Positions 51,321 to 60,005 of a stretch of 64,000 nucleotides of DNA are shown piece after piece. Position 1 is the first letter of the stretch. Each line of letters begins with the position of its first letter. The stretch is from Flavobacterium pectinovorum (lineage in GTDB: Bacteria > Bacteroidota > Bacteroidia > Flavobacteriales > Flavobacteriaceae): positions 1-64,000 of the forward strand of contig NZ_JAFEVZ010000014.1 in the NCBI RefSeq assembly GCF_022802975.1, given 5' to 3'. A model generated the notes under the pieces. It worked only from the letters and a program-made list of their open reading frames with translations. It was not told the origin of the DNA and searched no databases. A program made the position numbers and the translations under genes.

Positions 51321-51746
51321 ATGCTCAAAAAAATTATAACGTTTTCTGTATTATTTACTTTTTTAATGTCTTGTAATTCTAAAGAAAAAAAGGATAAATA
51401 CAATCAGGTTGTTTATCAGGCTATAAATGATAAAGATACAGCCGTTTTAGCCATTAAAATAAGCGATAAACGTTTTTATGGGCGTTATGAAAGATCGTAT
51501 TACAGAAATGGTAAAGATTCAGGTGATGTAAGGGGAGATATAAAAGGAGATACCCTTAGAGGTGATTTTCATTATATAACAAGTGGTGGAGGCTGGAAAA
51601 GGATTCCAATTGCTTTATTAAAGAAAGAAAATAAACTGTTTTTAGGAAATGGCGTAATAGGAACTTATATGAACCTCCCTTGTTTTTTGCCGGGAACGCT
51701 TAATTATAAGGATTCTGAATTTATTTTTAAAGAAGTAAAAAAATAG
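51321..51746 (+). CDS. Lipoprotein of unknown function
   Basis: Not recognised beyond being a lipoprotein: a signal peptide ends in the lipobox FLMSC with Cys at residue 18. The remaining 120 residues look like a small beta-sandwich (YGRYERSYYRNGKDSGDVRGDIKGDTLRGDFHYITSG), with repeated G-D-x turns. The convergent MscS-family gene is separated by a tandem-repeat element. Confidence 0.6.
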   Translation: MLKKIITFSVLFTFLMSCNSKEKKDKYNQVVYQAINDKDTAVLAIKISDKRFYGRYERSYYRNGKDSGDVRGDIKGDTLRGDFHYITSGGGWKRIPIALLKKENKLFLGNGVIGTYMNLPCFLPGTLNYKDSEFIFKEVKK

Positions 51747-51810
51747 TTTCAGGTTTCGTTTCTTAACCTGAAACCTGAAACTTGAAACCTGAAACTTTGA
51801 AACCTGAAAC
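51746..51810. repeat. CCTGAAAC tandem/inverted repeat
   Basis: GTTTCAGGTT (51746-51755) pairs with AACCTGAAAC (51765-51774), and CCTGAAAC then recurs at 51767, 51774, 51788 and 51803. It is the most tandem-like member of the GTTTCAGG family and separates two convergent genes. Confidence 0.8.
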
Positions 51811-51820
51811 AACCAAATAA

Positions 51821-53080
51821 TTACTCACTAAAACGCCCGATAGCTGATGGTAATTCGAATATTTCCAAATCAAAATAGCCTACCGAAGCCATAACGTGGT
51901 CAAAAATATCGGCCATAATATATTCGTAATTCGCCCAGCGCTTATCGCTCGAAAAAACATAAATTTCCAGCGGAACCCCATGTTCTGTTGACTGTAATTG
52001 ACGGCACATAATGTGCATTTCTTTGTTTAATCCCGGGTAGTTTATTAAATATTGAATGATGTATTTTCTAAACAAACCTAAATTAGTCATGTTTCGGCCG
52101 TTTAATGCAAGTGTTTTATCAATTCCGCGTAAATCATTGTATTTTTCGATTTCTGCTTGTCTGGTCTCGATGTAAGAGCTAATCAATTGTACTTTTTTCA
52201 TCTGATGTAAATCTTCATCATTCAAAAAGCGGATACTGCTGCTTTTAATTAAAACGTGTCTTTTGATTCGTCTTCCAGAAGACTTTTGCATGCCTCGCCA
52301 GTTCTGAAACGAGTCTGAACTTAAGGCATAGGTTGGAATTGTGGTAATCGTATTATCAAAGTTTCGAACTTTTACCGTGGTCAGATTAATTTCGATAACA
52401 TCACCGTCGGCTCCAAATTTATCCATCGTAATCCAGTCGCCAATACGTACCATATCGTTAATTGCAACCTGAACGCTCGAAACAAATCCTAAAATAGTAT
52501 CACGAAAAATCAGGATAATAATCGCCGAAAGTGTTCCTAAAATGGTTAAGAGTTCCCCTTTTTTGATTCCAAATAATGTCGAAATAATAAGGGCAACGCC
52601 AAAAATCCAGAGCACAATCATGATTACCTGAACAAAACTGTCGATTGGCTTGTCGCTATATTCAGGTTTTTGTTTTAAATAATCCCGTAAAGCATTAAAA
52701 ATAGTTCTGATAATCCATAAACTAATCAAAACAATATAAACGCCTACAATTTTTCCAAAAACAGCTTCCCAATACTCATATTTATCCAAAATGATAGGGA
52801 CTGCTTTGTAAATAAAGAAAAACGGAATTAAATATGCTGTGTATTTTGTGGTTTTATTGTGAATTAAATAATCGTCAAATTTGGTCTTGGTACGCTGGGC
52901 AAAAATGGCGGTCAGCGTTACCAGAACAAACTTGGCTGCGTAATAAATTGCATAAGCAAAAGCCACCATGATGGCAATGTTGAAGATCAGGCTGATGTAC
53001 GAGGCAAAGTTGCGGCTCATTCCCCAATCCCTGAAAAGTGGATATAAAAAGTTAAATATTTTATCCAAAAGCTTATGCAT
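51821..53080 (-). CDS. MscS-family mechanosensitive ion channel (YbdG-like)
   Basis: A 419-residue inner-membrane channel. Hydrophobic segments lie at about 25-50, 75-90, 95-120 and 145-190; the last is the pore-forming TM3 region (LLTILGTLSAIIILIFRDTILGFVSSVQVAINDMVRIGDWI). The beta domain follows (GDVIEINLTTVKVRNFDNTITTIPTYAL), with the extra cytosolic insertion seen in YbdG-type channels. It protects cells against hypo-osmotic shock by opening under membrane tension. Its ATG overlaps the stop of the DUF3817 gene (ATGCATAA), so translation is coupled. Confidence 0.9.
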   Translation of the reverse strand: MHKLLDKIFNFLYPLFRDWGMSRNFASYISLIFNIAIMVAFAYAIYYAAKFVLVTLTAIFAQRTKTKFDDYLIHNKTTKYTAYLIPFFFIYKAVPIILDKYEYWEAVFGKIVGVYIVLISLWIIRTIFNALRDYLKQKPEYSDKPIDSFVQVIMIVLWIFGVALIISTLFGIKKGELLTILGTLSAIIILIFRDTILGFVSSVQVAINDMVRIGDWITMDKFGADGDVIEINLTTVKVRNFDNTITTIPTYALSSDSFQNWRGMQKSSGRRIKRHVLIKSSSIRFLNDEDLHQMKKVQLISSYIETRQAEIEKYNDLRGIDKTLALNGRNMTNLGLFRKYIIQYLINYPGLNKEMHIMCRQLQSTEHGVPLEIYVFSSDKRWANYEYIMADIFDHVMASVGYFDLEIFELPSAIGRFSE

Positions 53081-53360
53081 TATTTTCTAAATATTTTTTC
53101 TCAATGTAGAAAGTTCCAAACGGAATAAGAGAAGCGATCAAAATGATTCCGAAGGTTTTTAAATCCCAATTTTGAGATTTTTTCAGTAAAAAAGCCAATA
53201 TAATGTAACCAATAAATAATATTCCGTGGCTCATTCCCAATGGCTTCAATAAGGTATGGTAAAGTTCGGGATTATTAGTTTTGATAAAAAGCATATTGGC
53301 AAATAATACTAAATAAGAAATCCCTTCTAAAATGGCAGTAACCTTAAAAATCTTGAGCAT
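53073..53360 (-). CDS. DUF3817 small membrane protein
   Basis: A 95-residue protein with three hydrophobic segments (FKVTAILEGISYLVLFANMLF, MSHGILFIGYIILAFLL, FGIILIASLIPFGTFYIEK), typical of the DUF3817 family. The ATG at 53360 is used; a longer reading starts at a TTG lying in the -7 box. It overlaps the channel gene by 8 bases, suggesting the two products work together in the membrane. Function unknown. Confidence 0.8.
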   Translation of the reverse strand: MLKIFKVTAILEGISYLVLFANMLFIKTNNPELYHTLLKPLGMSHGILFIGYIILAFLLKKSQNWDLKTFGIILIASLIPFGTFYIEKKYLENNA

Positions 53361-53387
53361 GTATCTGTTTTTTTGAATTAATACCGG

Positions 53388-53395
53388 CAAAATTA
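53388..53395 (-). promoter_or_regulatory. Putative -7 element for the DUF3817-channel operon
   Basis: The minus strand reads TAATTTTG, matching TAnnTTTG, 27 bases before the ATG at 53360. Confidence 0.5.
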
Positions 53396-53438
53396 AGTAT
53401 TATCCCTGATTATTGGAGTATGTATAATAAAAGTAATT

Positions 53439-53446
53439 TACTTTTG
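53439..53446 (+). promoter_or_regulatory. Putative -7 element for the DUF6155 gene
   Basis: TACTTTTG matches TAnnTTTG, with a TTG 23 bases upstream. Transcription near 53453 supports the ATG at 53465 as start. Confidence 0.5.
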
Positions 53447-53464
53447 TAATCTTAAACTTTGAGT

Positions 53465-53998
53465 ATGAGCAAGCGTGATTTAAAAAAATATTTATCCGAA
53501 TTAAATAAAGAACAGCTCGAAGAACAAATTATTGAGCTATACGAGAAATTTAGTCCTGTAAAAGTCTTTTACGACTTTGTTTTTAACCCGAAAGAAGATA
53601 AACTTTTGCAGGAAAGCAAGATTAAAATCTCACAGGAATATTTCCCCATTAAAAAGCCCGGTGCAAAATGGCATCCGAAAGCAAAAATGCGCCGTTCTGT
53701 AGCTCAAAAAATCATCAAACATTTTATTGTTTTGGGAGTTGATTCTTTTATAATTGCAGATTTAATGTTTTATAATATCGAAATTGCACAAGCTTATTCA
53801 TCAGGAAATTTTATAAAGCAGGAATTGTTTTATAAAAGCATGCTTAATTCTTTTGAACAGTCAGTAAATTTTGTGATTTCTAATGGGATTTTAAGTGAAT
53901 TTAAGGCGAGAATTATCACAATAGAAAAAGAAACTATTCAACAAAAATGGAAAAATAAATATGATTTTGAAGCAATTGTAGACAAAATCGACTTTTAA
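53465..53998 (+). CDS. DUF6155 family protein
   Basis: A 177-residue helical cytosolic protein. The opening MSKRDLKKYLSELNKEQLEEQIIELYEKFSPVKVFYDFVFNPKED is the DUF6155 pattern, followed by KIKISQEYFPIKKPGAKWHPKAKMRRSVAQK and helices. No catalytic motif is visible and no function is known to me. Single gene before a helicase. Confidence 0.68.
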   Translation: MSKRDLKKYLSELNKEQLEEQIIELYEKFSPVKVFYDFVFNPKEDKLLQESKIKISQEYFPIKKPGAKWHPKAKMRRSVAQKIIKHFIVLGVDSFIIADLMFYNIEIAQAYSSGNFIKQELFYKSMLNSFEQSVNFVISNGILSEFKARIITIEKETIQQKWKNKYDFEAIVDKIDF

Positions 53999-54079
53999 AT
54001 GCTTTTATTATAAAAAAATCTTGTTTAAAAAAAACATTTATTTTAGGTTAAATTAGGATGAATAACTGTTTTTTAGGTG

Positions 54080-54087
54080 TACTTTTG
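54080..54087 (+). promoter_or_regulatory. Putative -7 element for the helicase gene
   Basis: TACTTTTG followed by C matches TAnnTTTG, 21 bases before the ATG at 54108. Confidence 0.55.
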
Positions 54088-54107
54088 CAAAAATTCAAAA
54101 AATCACA

Positions 54108-55646
54108 ATGTCTCAAAACACTTTAGAAATAGAAAGAGAAGAGAAAAAAGAACTTTATGCGTATCAAAAAGGCGATATTGACGCTATTTTTGATCGTTTA
54201 GACAATGCTCCTTCAAAACATCATTTATTATATCAATTGCCTACAGGTGGTGGAAAAACAGTGATATTTTCTGAAATTGTTCGTCGTTATTTAGCCAATA
54301 ATGATAAAAAAGTAGTAGTTCTGACACATCGTATCGAGCTTTGTAAGCAAACTTCTAAAATGCTGAAAGGCTTTGGTGTTTCCAATAAAATCATCAACAG
54401 TAAAGTAAAAGAACTGCCGGATCAAAATGAGTATTCATGCTTTGTAGCGATGGTTGAGACTTTAAAAAACCGTATCAATGATGAGAAATTACATCTTGAT
54501 AACATAGGTTTGGTGATTATTGATGAAGCGCATTACAATTCATTTAGAAAATTATTAAACTCATTCAAAAATGCTTTTATTCTTGGAGTAACGGCAACAC
54601 CTTTGAGTTCAAATATAAAATTACCAATGCACCAGAGCTATAATGAACTTATTGTAGGTGACACCATTGGTTCCTTAATCGATAAAGGATTTCTTGCAAA
54701 GGCTACAACTTACAGTTATGATGTAGGTTTGACTTCTTTAAAAGTAGGTATCAACGGAGATTATACCGTAAAGTCTTCTGACGATTTGTACACGAATACA
54801 ATCATGCAGGAAAAATTACTACATGCATACACTGAGCGTTCTTTGGGTAAAAAAACCCTGATTTTTAATAATGGTATCCATACTTCGTTATACGTATATG
54901 AAACCTTTAGAGAGGCCGGTTATGATATCAGACACCTTGATAATACAAGCAGTTCAGAAGAACGTAAAGATATTTTGGCATGGTTCAAAAAAACACCGGA
55001 TGCTATTTTAACATCTGTCGGAATTTTGACGACTGGTTTTGATGAGCCTACGGTTGAAACGATTATCCTGAACAGAGCCACAAAATCATTGACATTGTAT
55101 TACCAGATGATTGGTCGTGGATCCCGAAAGTTACCTGGTAAAGATGAATTTACAGTGATCGATTTAGGTAACAATGCAGCACGTTTTGGTTTATGGAGCG
55201 AGCCGGTAAACTGGCAGCATATCTTTAAATCGCCTGAATTTTATTTGGAGAATTTACGTGATGATACCGAAATCGAAATGTTTTTCAAATACAGTATGCC
55301 ACCTGAATTGCGTGCAAAATTTAGTAAAACTGCCGAGGTTACGTTTGATGTTGATGAAGAACACAAATTAGCGATTAAGCAAAATTTACGTTCAAAAATT
55401 GTATTGGATAAATCATTAGAACAACATGCAGCAATGTGTGTTGATAATACAGAAACGCTGCAGGAAGCAAAAGCTTTAGGTAAAGAACTGGATGATGATA
55501 TCGAATGCCGAATCAAGCGTTATGCAAAATGCCTGAGCCAGTGCAGTAAAAACTACCGCGAATGGCTGGTTGATGATTACAAGAAAAATATGACGTTATT
55601 GATAGGTAAAAAGTATCGTGAAAAAATAATGAACGAGCCGGATTGA
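54108..55646 (+). CDS. SF2 DEAD/DEAH-box helicase (RadD-like)
   Basis: A 512-residue superfamily 2 helicase. Motif I is QLPTGGGKT with Lys50, motif II DEAH at 139-142, motif III VTATPLS near 165, motif V GILTTGFDEP and motif VI YQMIGRGSRKLPG. This architecture resembles RadD/YejH and type III restriction-like helicases. The last 110 residues are a separate helical part with several cysteines (MCVDN, ECRIKRYAKCLSQC), possibly a metal site. No methylase or nuclease gene is near, so a restriction role is unlikely; DNA repair is a reasonable guess. Confidence 0.88.
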   Translation: MSQNTLEIEREEKKELYAYQKGDIDAIFDRLDNAPSKHHLLYQLPTGGGKTVIFSEIVRRYLANNDKKVVVLTHRIELCKQTSKMLKGFGVSNKIINSKVKELPDQNEYSCFVAMVETLKNRINDEKLHLDNIGLVIIDEAHYNSFRKLLNSFKNAFILGVTATPLSSNIKLPMHQSYNELIVGDTIGSLIDKGFLAKATTYSYDVGLTSLKVGINGDYTVKSSDDLYTNTIMQEKLLHAYTERSLGKKTLIFNNGIHTSLYVYETFREAGYDIRHLDNTSSSEERKDILAWFKKTPDAILTSVGILTTGFDEPTVETIILNRATKSLTLYYQMIGRGSRKLPGKDEFTVIDLGNNAARFGLWSEPVNWQHIFKSPEFYLENLRDDTEIEMFFKYSMPPELRAKFSKTAEVTFDVDEEHKLAIKQNLRSKIVLDKSLEQHAAMCVDNTETLQEAKALGKELDDDIECRIKRYAKCLSQCSKNYREWLVDDYKKNMTLLIGKKYREKIMNEPD

Positions 55647-55655
55647 TAAAAAAAT

Positions 55656-55735
55656 GTTTCAGGTTTAATGTTTCAGGTTGGCAAAGTTAAGCTGAGAAAA
55701 GTGGAAACATATTAAACTTTGGCATTGAAATTGAT
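55656..55735. repeat. Degenerate GTTTCAGG-family element
   Basis: GTTTCAGGTTTAATGTTTCAGG is the left side; the right side (GTGGAAACATATTAAACTTTG) pairs with it only partly. After 55720 comes a run of TGACATTGCATTGC-like units. It fills the helicase-TPR gap. Confidence 0.5.
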
Positions 55736-55790
55736 TTTTGACATTGCATTGCTATTTTATTTTTGCTATTGAATTTTGATATTGAAAGAG

Positions 55791-56993
55791 ATGAATTTGA
55801 AAAGAATATTTGTTTTGTTTTTAATTGGTTCTTTTTATAATGTTTTTGCGCAAAAAGACGGGTATTGGGACAAGGAGCGTGCTACTACAAAAGAAATTAT
55901 AGTTTCTGCCGGTGACAGAATAACAGTTAAAACGGAGGATTTACCTGTTGGTACAACCGAAATTGTTTACAGGGTAACACTTTTAGACGAAAATCAGCAA
56001 ATGACAAATAGCCTGGTTTCTGTGCTAAAAGCAATTCCGGATCCTTACGGGATAGGACAGGGTTCTGCTGGAGCAGTCTTTCTAATGTCAAAAATTTCAG
56101 GCGATGATAAATGTACCTATGCACTTTTTACTTCAGATGCAAATGCCAAAAAATACATTGATAACGGAAAAGTAAATGACGCCTGTTATGCCCAGACAGA
56201 ACCTGTAAGCAAAGATGCTAAACGCTTATCGCTTGATAAATCTTCTTGCTTAAATGCAAACACCACTACAATTTGGTTTGGCTTCGAAAGTAAAAACTGG
56301 TTATTGAAACAAAAAATAGTGTTAGAAGTTGTACCCTGGGTTGACACGAAATTAAACCGTGGCTGGAATCAGGATAATAAAAACGAAATTGTCAGCTTGT
56401 GCAAAACCTCTACAATGGCACAAAAAATGGCAAATTCAGACGATTTTTGCGTTTGTATCCTGGATAAAATCATGAAGCAACACCGTTATGGTGAGTTTCA
56501 AAAATTGCTTGCGATAGAAAAAACTAAGGTTTACAAGGATTTTGGGAACGCCTGTTATAATGACGCTTCTATTTCTAAAAACGTTTACAATGATTTGCGC
56601 ACGCAGGCAAATACTTTGATAAAACTGAAAAAATACAACGAAGCGATTCCTAAATTAAATACAATCATAACAGCAGGAAAAGCAACCGCTTTGGATTACA
56701 GTTCCATTGGTTACAGTTATATTTTGACCAAACAATATGAAAAAGCCATAAAGTTTTTAAAAGAAGGTGAAAAACTGGATGATACTGAATTATTAGTGAA
56801 ATTGAATCTGGCGCATGCCTATTTAGTTAGTGATGATTATAGCCAGGCAAAACCGATTTATAAAAAATACCAGTCTCAAAACGTAACAGACAGTCTGAGC
56901 TGGATAGATAAAACCAAACAGGACTTTGCTATTTTTCAAAAAGCAGGATTGCCTTCATCAGACTTTCAGAGAGTTTTGAAACTGTACAATTAA
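55791..56993 (+). CDS. Exported TPR-like protein of unknown function
   Basis: A 400-residue protein with a signal peptide (MNLKRIFVLFLIGSFYNVFAQ). The middle part (20-180) is probably beta-rich with several cysteines. Residues about 270-360 look like two or three tetratricopeptide repeats (LIKLKKYNEAIPKLNTII, YSYILTKQYEKAIKFLKEGEKLD, AYLVSDDYSQAKPIYKKYQ). Such proteins act as scaffolds in the envelope. The ATG at 55791 starts the signal peptide; the TTG five codons upstream is not needed. No partner is evident. Confidence 0.7.
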   Translation: MNLKRIFVLFLIGSFYNVFAQKDGYWDKERATTKEIIVSAGDRITVKTEDLPVGTTEIVYRVTLLDENQQMTNSLVSVLKAIPDPYGIGQGSAGAVFLMSKISGDDKCTYALFTSDANAKKYIDNGKVNDACYAQTEPVSKDAKRLSLDKSSCLNANTTTIWFGFESKNWLLKQKIVLEVVPWVDTKLNRGWNQDNKNEIVSLCKTSTMAQKMANSDDFCVCILDKIMKQHRYGEFQKLLAIEKTKVYKDFGNACYNDASISKNVYNDLRTQANTLIKLKKYNEAIPKLNTIITAGKATALDYSSIGYSYILTKQYEKAIKFLKEGEKLDDTELLVKLNLAHAYLVSDDYSQAKPIYKKYQSQNVTDSLSWIDKTKQDFAIFQKAGLPSSDFQRVLKLYN

Positions 56994-57006
56994 AAAAACA
57001 TTTTCA

Positions 57007-57160
57007 CCATGTAAGTGATATAAGTTTATTTAACTGTAAGCTGAGTTCATAGTTGTCATTGAAATGTAATTAGAATTAATTGTCAGGCTGAGCGGAGTAG
57101 AAGCCCTCTCTGTATTATAATCCAAAAGTCAAACTTAATTTTCTTATATCACTTATATGG
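57007..57160. repeat. Nested intergenic repeat: ATAAGTGATATAAG arms around TGTCAGGCTGAG
   Basis: CCATGTAAGTGATATAAG (57007-57024) pairs at 17 of 18 positions with 57143-57160. Between them lies a short copy of another family, TGTCAGGCTGAGCGGAGTAG (57081). Single arms of the outer element occur at 51237-51256 and 25915-25940. Confidence 0.75.
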
Positions 57161-57197
57161 TTTAAAAATCATTATACGGTTTAAAAAATCACCACGT

Positions 57198-58244
57198 ATG
57201 AAAGCTACTTACCAAAAATACATGCTCGAATTCAAACGTCCTTCGGGAACGTCTCGCGGCATTATGACCAAAAAAGAAACCTGGTTTATAATCCTTGAAG
57301 AAAACGGTAAAAAAGGAATAGGCGAGTGTGGAATTCTTAGAGGACTGAGTGCTGACGACAGAGATGATTATGAGGCCAAATTAAACTGGGTTTGCCAAAA
57401 TATTCATTTAGGTGAAACTGTTCTTTGGGATAAATTACTTGAATTTCCTTCCATTCAATTCGGAATTGAAATGGCTTTTTTGTCTTTGAAAAGTGAAAAT
57501 CCATATCTGTTATTTCCTTCAGATTTTACGAATAATTCAAAATCAATTATTATAAACGGTTTGGTCTGGATGGGAGAAGAAGCTTTCATGAAAGAGCAGA
57601 TCGAAGAAAAGTTACAACAGGGATTTACTTGTATAAAACTCAAGATCGGAGCCATAGATTTTGAAAAAGAACTCGAATTATTACGTTTTATACGTACTCA
57701 TTTTACTGCTGAACAGATAGAAATCAGGGTAGATGCGAACGGTGCTTTTGCTTTAAATGAAGCTTTAGATAAATTAAATCAATTATCTGGTTTTAAATTA
57801 CATAGTATTGAACAGCCTATCCAGAAAAACAACACTGACAGTATGGCAGAGCTGTGTAAAACAACACCTTTTCCTATTGCTTTGGATGAAGAACTGATTG
57901 GTGTCTTTTCATTCGAAGAAAAAGAAGCTCTTTTACAAAAAATCAAGCCACAATATATCATTTTGAAGCCAAGTTTTGTCGGTGGTTTCAGAGGGACTCA
58001 GGAGTGGATTGCATTAGCAGAAAAATATAATATAGGCTGGTGGATTACCTCAGCACTGGAAAGCAACATTGGTTTAAATGCAATTGCACAATGGACATTT
58101 TTGCTAAATTCTAATATGCCTCAGGGATTAGGGACCGGAGCACTTTACACGAATAATATTGATTGCCCGCTGGAAGTTTTGAATGGACAATTGTGGTACA
58201 ATAATGCTAAAGACTGGGACTCCGCATTTTTAGAAAAAGCCTGA
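57198..58244 (+). CDS. menC: o-Succinylbenzoate synthase
   Basis: Enolase-superfamily enzyme that dehydrates SHCHC to o-succinylbenzoate in menaquinone synthesis. The 348-residue protein has all catalytic and metal residues in place: Lys147 and Lys149 (IKLKIG), Asp179 (VDANGAF), Glu205 (IEQP), Asp230 (ALDEEL) and Lys257 (ILKPS). Sequence also fits dipeptide epimerases of the superfamily, but the LKPSFVGG and WWITSALESNIGLNAIAQ segments favour MenC. Other men genes are not next to it. Flavobacteria depend on menaquinone for respiration. Confidence 0.85.
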   Translation: MKATYQKYMLEFKRPSGTSRGIMTKKETWFIILEENGKKGIGECGILRGLSADDRDDYEAKLNWVCQNIHLGETVLWDKLLEFPSIQFGIEMAFLSLKSENPYLLFPSDFTNNSKSIIINGLVWMGEEAFMKEQIEEKLQQGFTCIKLKIGAIDFEKELELLRFIRTHFTAEQIEIRVDANGAFALNEALDKLNQLSGFKLHSIEQPIQKNNTDSMAELCKTTPFPIALDEELIGVFSFEEKEALLQKIKPQYIILKPSFVGGFRGTQEWIALAEKYNIGWWITSALESNIGLNAIAQWTFLLNSNMPQGLGTGALYTNNIDCPLEVLNGQLWYNNAKDWDSAFLEKA

Positions 58245-58339
58245 TAAAATCACTTTTTTGTCTTCTTAAAATCCTAACAAACGAATCTGGGTTTAGCGCT
58301 AAATTAAGTAACTTGCATAAAATTTAATTAGCAAAACTA

Positions 58340-58813
58340 ATGATTGAGATTGAAAGAAAGTTTCTCGTAAAATCGGATGAATTCAAAGCACAGGCTTTTG
58401 CTCAGAACAAGATTGCTCAGGGCTATTTAAGTTCGCTTCCTGAACGAACAGTACGTATCAGAATCAAAGGCGAAAAAGGATTCATCACGATAAAAGGAAT
58501 TGGTCATCACGGCGGAATGTCGCGTTTTGAATGGGAGAATGAAATTCCGCTTGGCGAAGCACAGGAATTGCTTAAATTATGTGAGAAGGGAAAGATTGAA
58601 AAAACACGTTTTGAAATTCAATCCGGCAAACATGTTTTTGAAGTGGATGAATTTTACGGAGAAAATGAAGGTTTGGTTATGGCAGAAATTGAACTGGAAT
58701 CTGAAACAGAACCTTTTGAAAAACCGGATTGGCTGGGTGATGAGGTAACCAATGATGAGCGCTACTACAATGCTTATTTAAGCAAAAATCCTTTTAAAGA
58801 CTGGGAAAAATAA
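58340..58813 (+). CDS. CYTH domain phosphohydrolase
   Basis: A 157-residue CYTH (triphosphate tunnel metalloenzyme) protein. The N-terminal EIERK motif (E3-x-E5-x-K7) and the basic strands VRIRIKGEKGFITIKG form the tunnel floor that binds triphosphate; acidic residues follow in VFEVDEFYGENEGLVMAEIELES. Bacterial relatives hydrolyse inorganic triphosphate; adenylate cyclase activity is less likely. It lies 8 bases before the YpdA gene and is probably cotranscribed with it. Confidence 0.9.
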   Translation: MIEIERKFLVKSDEFKAQAFAQNKIAQGYLSSLPERTVRIRIKGEKGFITIKGIGHHGGMSRFEWENEIPLGEAQELLKLCEKGKIEKTRFEIQSGKHVFEVDEFYGENEGLVMAEIELESETEPFEKPDWLGDEVTNDERYYNAYLSKNPFKDWEK

Positions 58814-58821
58814 CAATTTTT

Positions 58822-59790
58822 ATGACACATTCATACGATCTCATTATTGTGGGAGGCGGTCCAATCGGGCTTGCATGCGCAATTGAAGCTCAAAAGAAAA
58901 ACCTGAATTATCTGATTATCGAAAAAGGGGCAATTGTAAACAGTATTTTCAATTATCCTTTGTATATGACTTTTTTTTCTACGGCTGAAAGGCTTGAAAT
59001 TGGTAATATTCCTTTTAACTGTTTAGCCCCAAAACCGGGTCGTCAGGAGGCTTTGGAATATTATCGTAATATCCATAGATATTTTAATTTCAATATTAAT
59101 TTATTCGAAAAGGTCATTGAAGTTCAGAAACAGGAAAATCAGCTTTTTAAAATCACAACTGATAAAAGCCTTTATGAGGCCAAAAATGTAATCATTGCAA
59201 CAGGGTTTTATGATATTCCGATAGAAATGAACGTAAAAGGCGAGGAACTGCCAAAAGTTCGTCATTATTACAAAGAAGCACATGAATATGCTTTTAGGGA
59301 TATTCTGGTTGTGGGAGCCAATAATTCCTCTGTAGATGCTGCTCTGGAATGCTGGAGAAAAGGAGCGAATGTAACGATGGTAATTCGTAAAACTGAAATC
59401 AATAATCGGGTAAAATACTGGGTAAAACCGGATATTGAAAACCGAATTGCGGAAGGAAGCATAAAAGCGTATTTTGAATCGAATATTACTGAAATTCGGG
59501 AAGATGAAGTAGAAATTGAAACTCCGGATGGCAAAGTAACTATTAAAAATGATTTTGTTTTGGCTTTAACAGGATACAAACCTGATTTGTCTTTCCTTGA
59601 AAAAATGGGTATCCAGTTATCCGACGATGAATTAAAAATACCAGCTTACAATGCTGAAACGATGGAAACAAATGTTTCAGGCTTGTTTTTAGCAGGTGTA
59701 GTTTGTGGCGGCATGCAGACTCACAAATGGTTTATTGAAAACTCGCGTATTCATGCCAGTATGATTGTGGATTATATTACTTCGAAATAG
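58822..59790 (+). CDS. ypdA: YpdA-like FAD-dependent disulfide reductase
   Basis: A 322-residue flavoprotein with two dinucleotide folds: FAD motif IVGGGPIGLACAIEA near residue 10 and NAD(P) motif VVGANNSSVDAALE near 160. The segment NSIFNYPLYMTFFSTAERLEIGNIPF is the YpdA signature. YpdA in Firmicutes reduces bacillithiol disulfide with NADPH; it lacks the redox CxxC of thioredoxin reductase, as here. Bacillithiol in this organism is an inference. Cotranscribed with a CYTH gene. Confidence 0.85.
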   Translation: MTHSYDLIIVGGGPIGLACAIEAQKKNLNYLIIEKGAIVNSIFNYPLYMTFFSTAERLEIGNIPFNCLAPKPGRQEALEYYRNIHRYFNFNINLFEKVIEVQKQENQLFKITTDKSLYEAKNVIIATGFYDIPIEMNVKGEELPKVRHYYKEAHEYAFRDILVVGANNSSVDAALECWRKGANVTMVIRKTEINNRVKYWVKPDIENRIAEGSIKAYFESNITEIREDEVEIETPDGKVTIKNDFVLALTGYKPDLSFLEKMGIQLSDDELKIPAYNAETMETNVSGLFLAGVVCGGMQTHKWFIENSRIHASMIVDYITSK

Positions 59791-59822
59791 ATTTTAATAT
59801 CATTACGATAAGCGATTTTAGC

Positions 59823-59959
59823 CGTCACTTCGAGTGATTTTAAAGATTAATGCAATAGCTTTAATGTTTAAAATTGTATCGAGAAGCCTTAAGGACATAA
59901 GGTTCTCGATACTTCGTTATAATTTTCTATCGCAAATTATAACTCAACTCGAACTGACG
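59823..59959. repeat. Large nested inverted repeat between convergent genes
   Basis: Outer arms CGTCACTTCGAGT (59823-59835) and ACTCGAACTGACG (59947-59959) pair at 12 of 13 positions; an inner hairpin pairs 59877-59891 with 59898-59911 (14 bp with one bulge, TATCGAGAA...). No T run follows, though it may still end both the ypdA and selO transcripts. Confidence 0.8.
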
Positions 59960-60005
59960 AATTTATAGCTTAATAATATTGAGCTCGATGTTATGTTTAA
60001 AATCT

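Noticed and set aside
54108-55646. Helicase as part of a restriction or phage-defence island
   Set aside because: No methylase, nuclease or other defence gene is adjacent, and neighbours are ordinary chromosomal genes; a housekeeping RadD-like role fits better.
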